Below are positions 5,177-5,578 of a DNA stretch of 5,578 bases, one piece after another. This stretch comes from an uncultured Clostridia bacterium (lineage in GTDB: Bacteria > Bacillota > Clostridia > TANB77 > CAG-508). The stretch's first letter is position 1; every line of letters begins with the position of its first letter. The stretch is from NCBI GenBank assembly GCA_947625075.1, contig CANQMY010000083.1, positions 1-5,578 on the forward strand, given 5' to 3'. The position numbers and the translations under genes were made by a program. A model generated the notes under the pieces. The model saw nothing but the letters and a program-made list of their open reading frames with translations. It was not told the DNA's origin and searched no databases.

Positions 5177-5578
5177 TTATCTCCTTTCATTTTTTAAATT
5201 AATCGAAAGTAATTTACTTATACCATTTTCCTCCATAGTAATACCATATACTGTATTTGCAGATTCCATAGTTCCTTTTCTATGTGTTATTACTAAGAAT
5301 TGTGTTTTCTTGCTAAATTTCTTTAAAAAATCTGCAAACCTATATACATTTACATCATCTAAGGCCGCTTCAATTTCATCTAATATGCAAAATGGAGCTG
5401 GATTTATTTTTAATATTGCAAATAATATAGCTATTGCTGTTATTGCTTTTTCTCCACCTGATAAAAGCATCATATTTTGAAGTTTCTTTCCTGTTGGTTG
5501 GGCTTTTATATCTATTCCACATTCTAAGATATTATCTTCATCTTCTAAAACAAGCTCTGCTTTACCTCCACCAAAAAG
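5177..5578 (-). CDS. smc: Chromosome segregation ATPase SMC, C-terminal 133 residues (5' end outside window)
   Basis: The frame is open from the window edge (first codon 5578-5576) to TAA at 5179-5177, so this is the C-terminal half of the head domain of a protein normally near 1,170-1,190 residues. Visible in order: LFGGGKAELVLED, AQPTGKKLQNM, the ABC signature LLSGGEKA, the Walker B/D-loop block FCILDEIEAALDD with catalytic Glu, and the switch/H-loop region LVITHRKGTMESA, ending LSINLKNERR. These are the expected residues for ATP-driven head engagement. SMC with ScpA and ScpB folds and segregates the chromosome. An internal ATG at 5473 is not a start: conserved SMC sequence runs through it. 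The stop is 2 bases from the fic ATG, whose ribosome binding site lies in the last smc codons. Confidence 0.97.
   Translation of the reverse strand, partial: LFGGGKAELVLEDEDNILECGIDIKAQPTGKKLQNMMLLSGGEKAITAIAILFAILKINPAPFCILDEIEAALDDVNVYRFADFLKKFSKKTQFLVITHRKGTMESANTVYGITMEENGISKLLSINLKNERR

Overview
The window reads as a piece of a low-G+C Firmicutes chromosome, most likely class Clostridia. It is strongly A+T-rich, favours AAA/AGA/ATA codons, uses TGG for Trp (standard code), has strong AGGAGG-type ribosome binding sites, and shows a division-gene order typical of Gram-positive bacteria. Every gene lies on the minus strand, so transcription runs from high to low coordinates. I cannot name the species.

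Layout in transcription order. 5578-5177: C-terminal ATPase half-site of the chromosome-organising protein SMC, cut by the window edge. 5174-4491: a self-inhibited (class II) Fic-domain protein, 2 bases after smc. 4490-4336: a non-coding stretch with hairpins that forms the murA leader. 4335-3073: murA, first committed step of peptidoglycan synthesis. 3072-2011: ftsQ/divIB, abutting murA with no gap. 1973-1350: first DUF881 protein (ylxW position). 1252-539: second DUF881 protein (ylxX position). 539-174: sbp (DUF1290), overlapping the previous stop by one base. 173-25: intergenic region with a good promoter, a perfect Spo0A-type box and a three-copy 11-bp-phased repeat. 24-1: first eight codons of what is very probably ftsA, with a TTG start.

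The cluster murA - ftsQ - DUF881 - DUF881 - sbp - (ftsA) matches the B. subtilis divIB-ylxW-ylxX-sbp-ftsA-ftsZ arrangement, so the genes link wall precursor synthesis (MurA), divisome assembly (FtsQ) and the FtsA/FtsZ ring. Smc and Fic precede it; Fic is the one gene here not belonging to a cell-cycle or wall core set.

Main observation: the first DUF881 gene is frameshifted. Its C-terminal 41 codons are intact in the +1 frame (1378-1253), align with the C-terminus of the second DUF881 gene, and end with a TAA that abuts that gene's ATG. Secondary observations: a perfect terminator-like hairpin on the opposite strand inside ftsQ, the regulatory cluster before ftsA, and a murA leader whose hairpin loop can pair with the murA ribosome binding site. 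I see no wholly new system; the strongest anomalies are the frameshift and the regulatory sequences.
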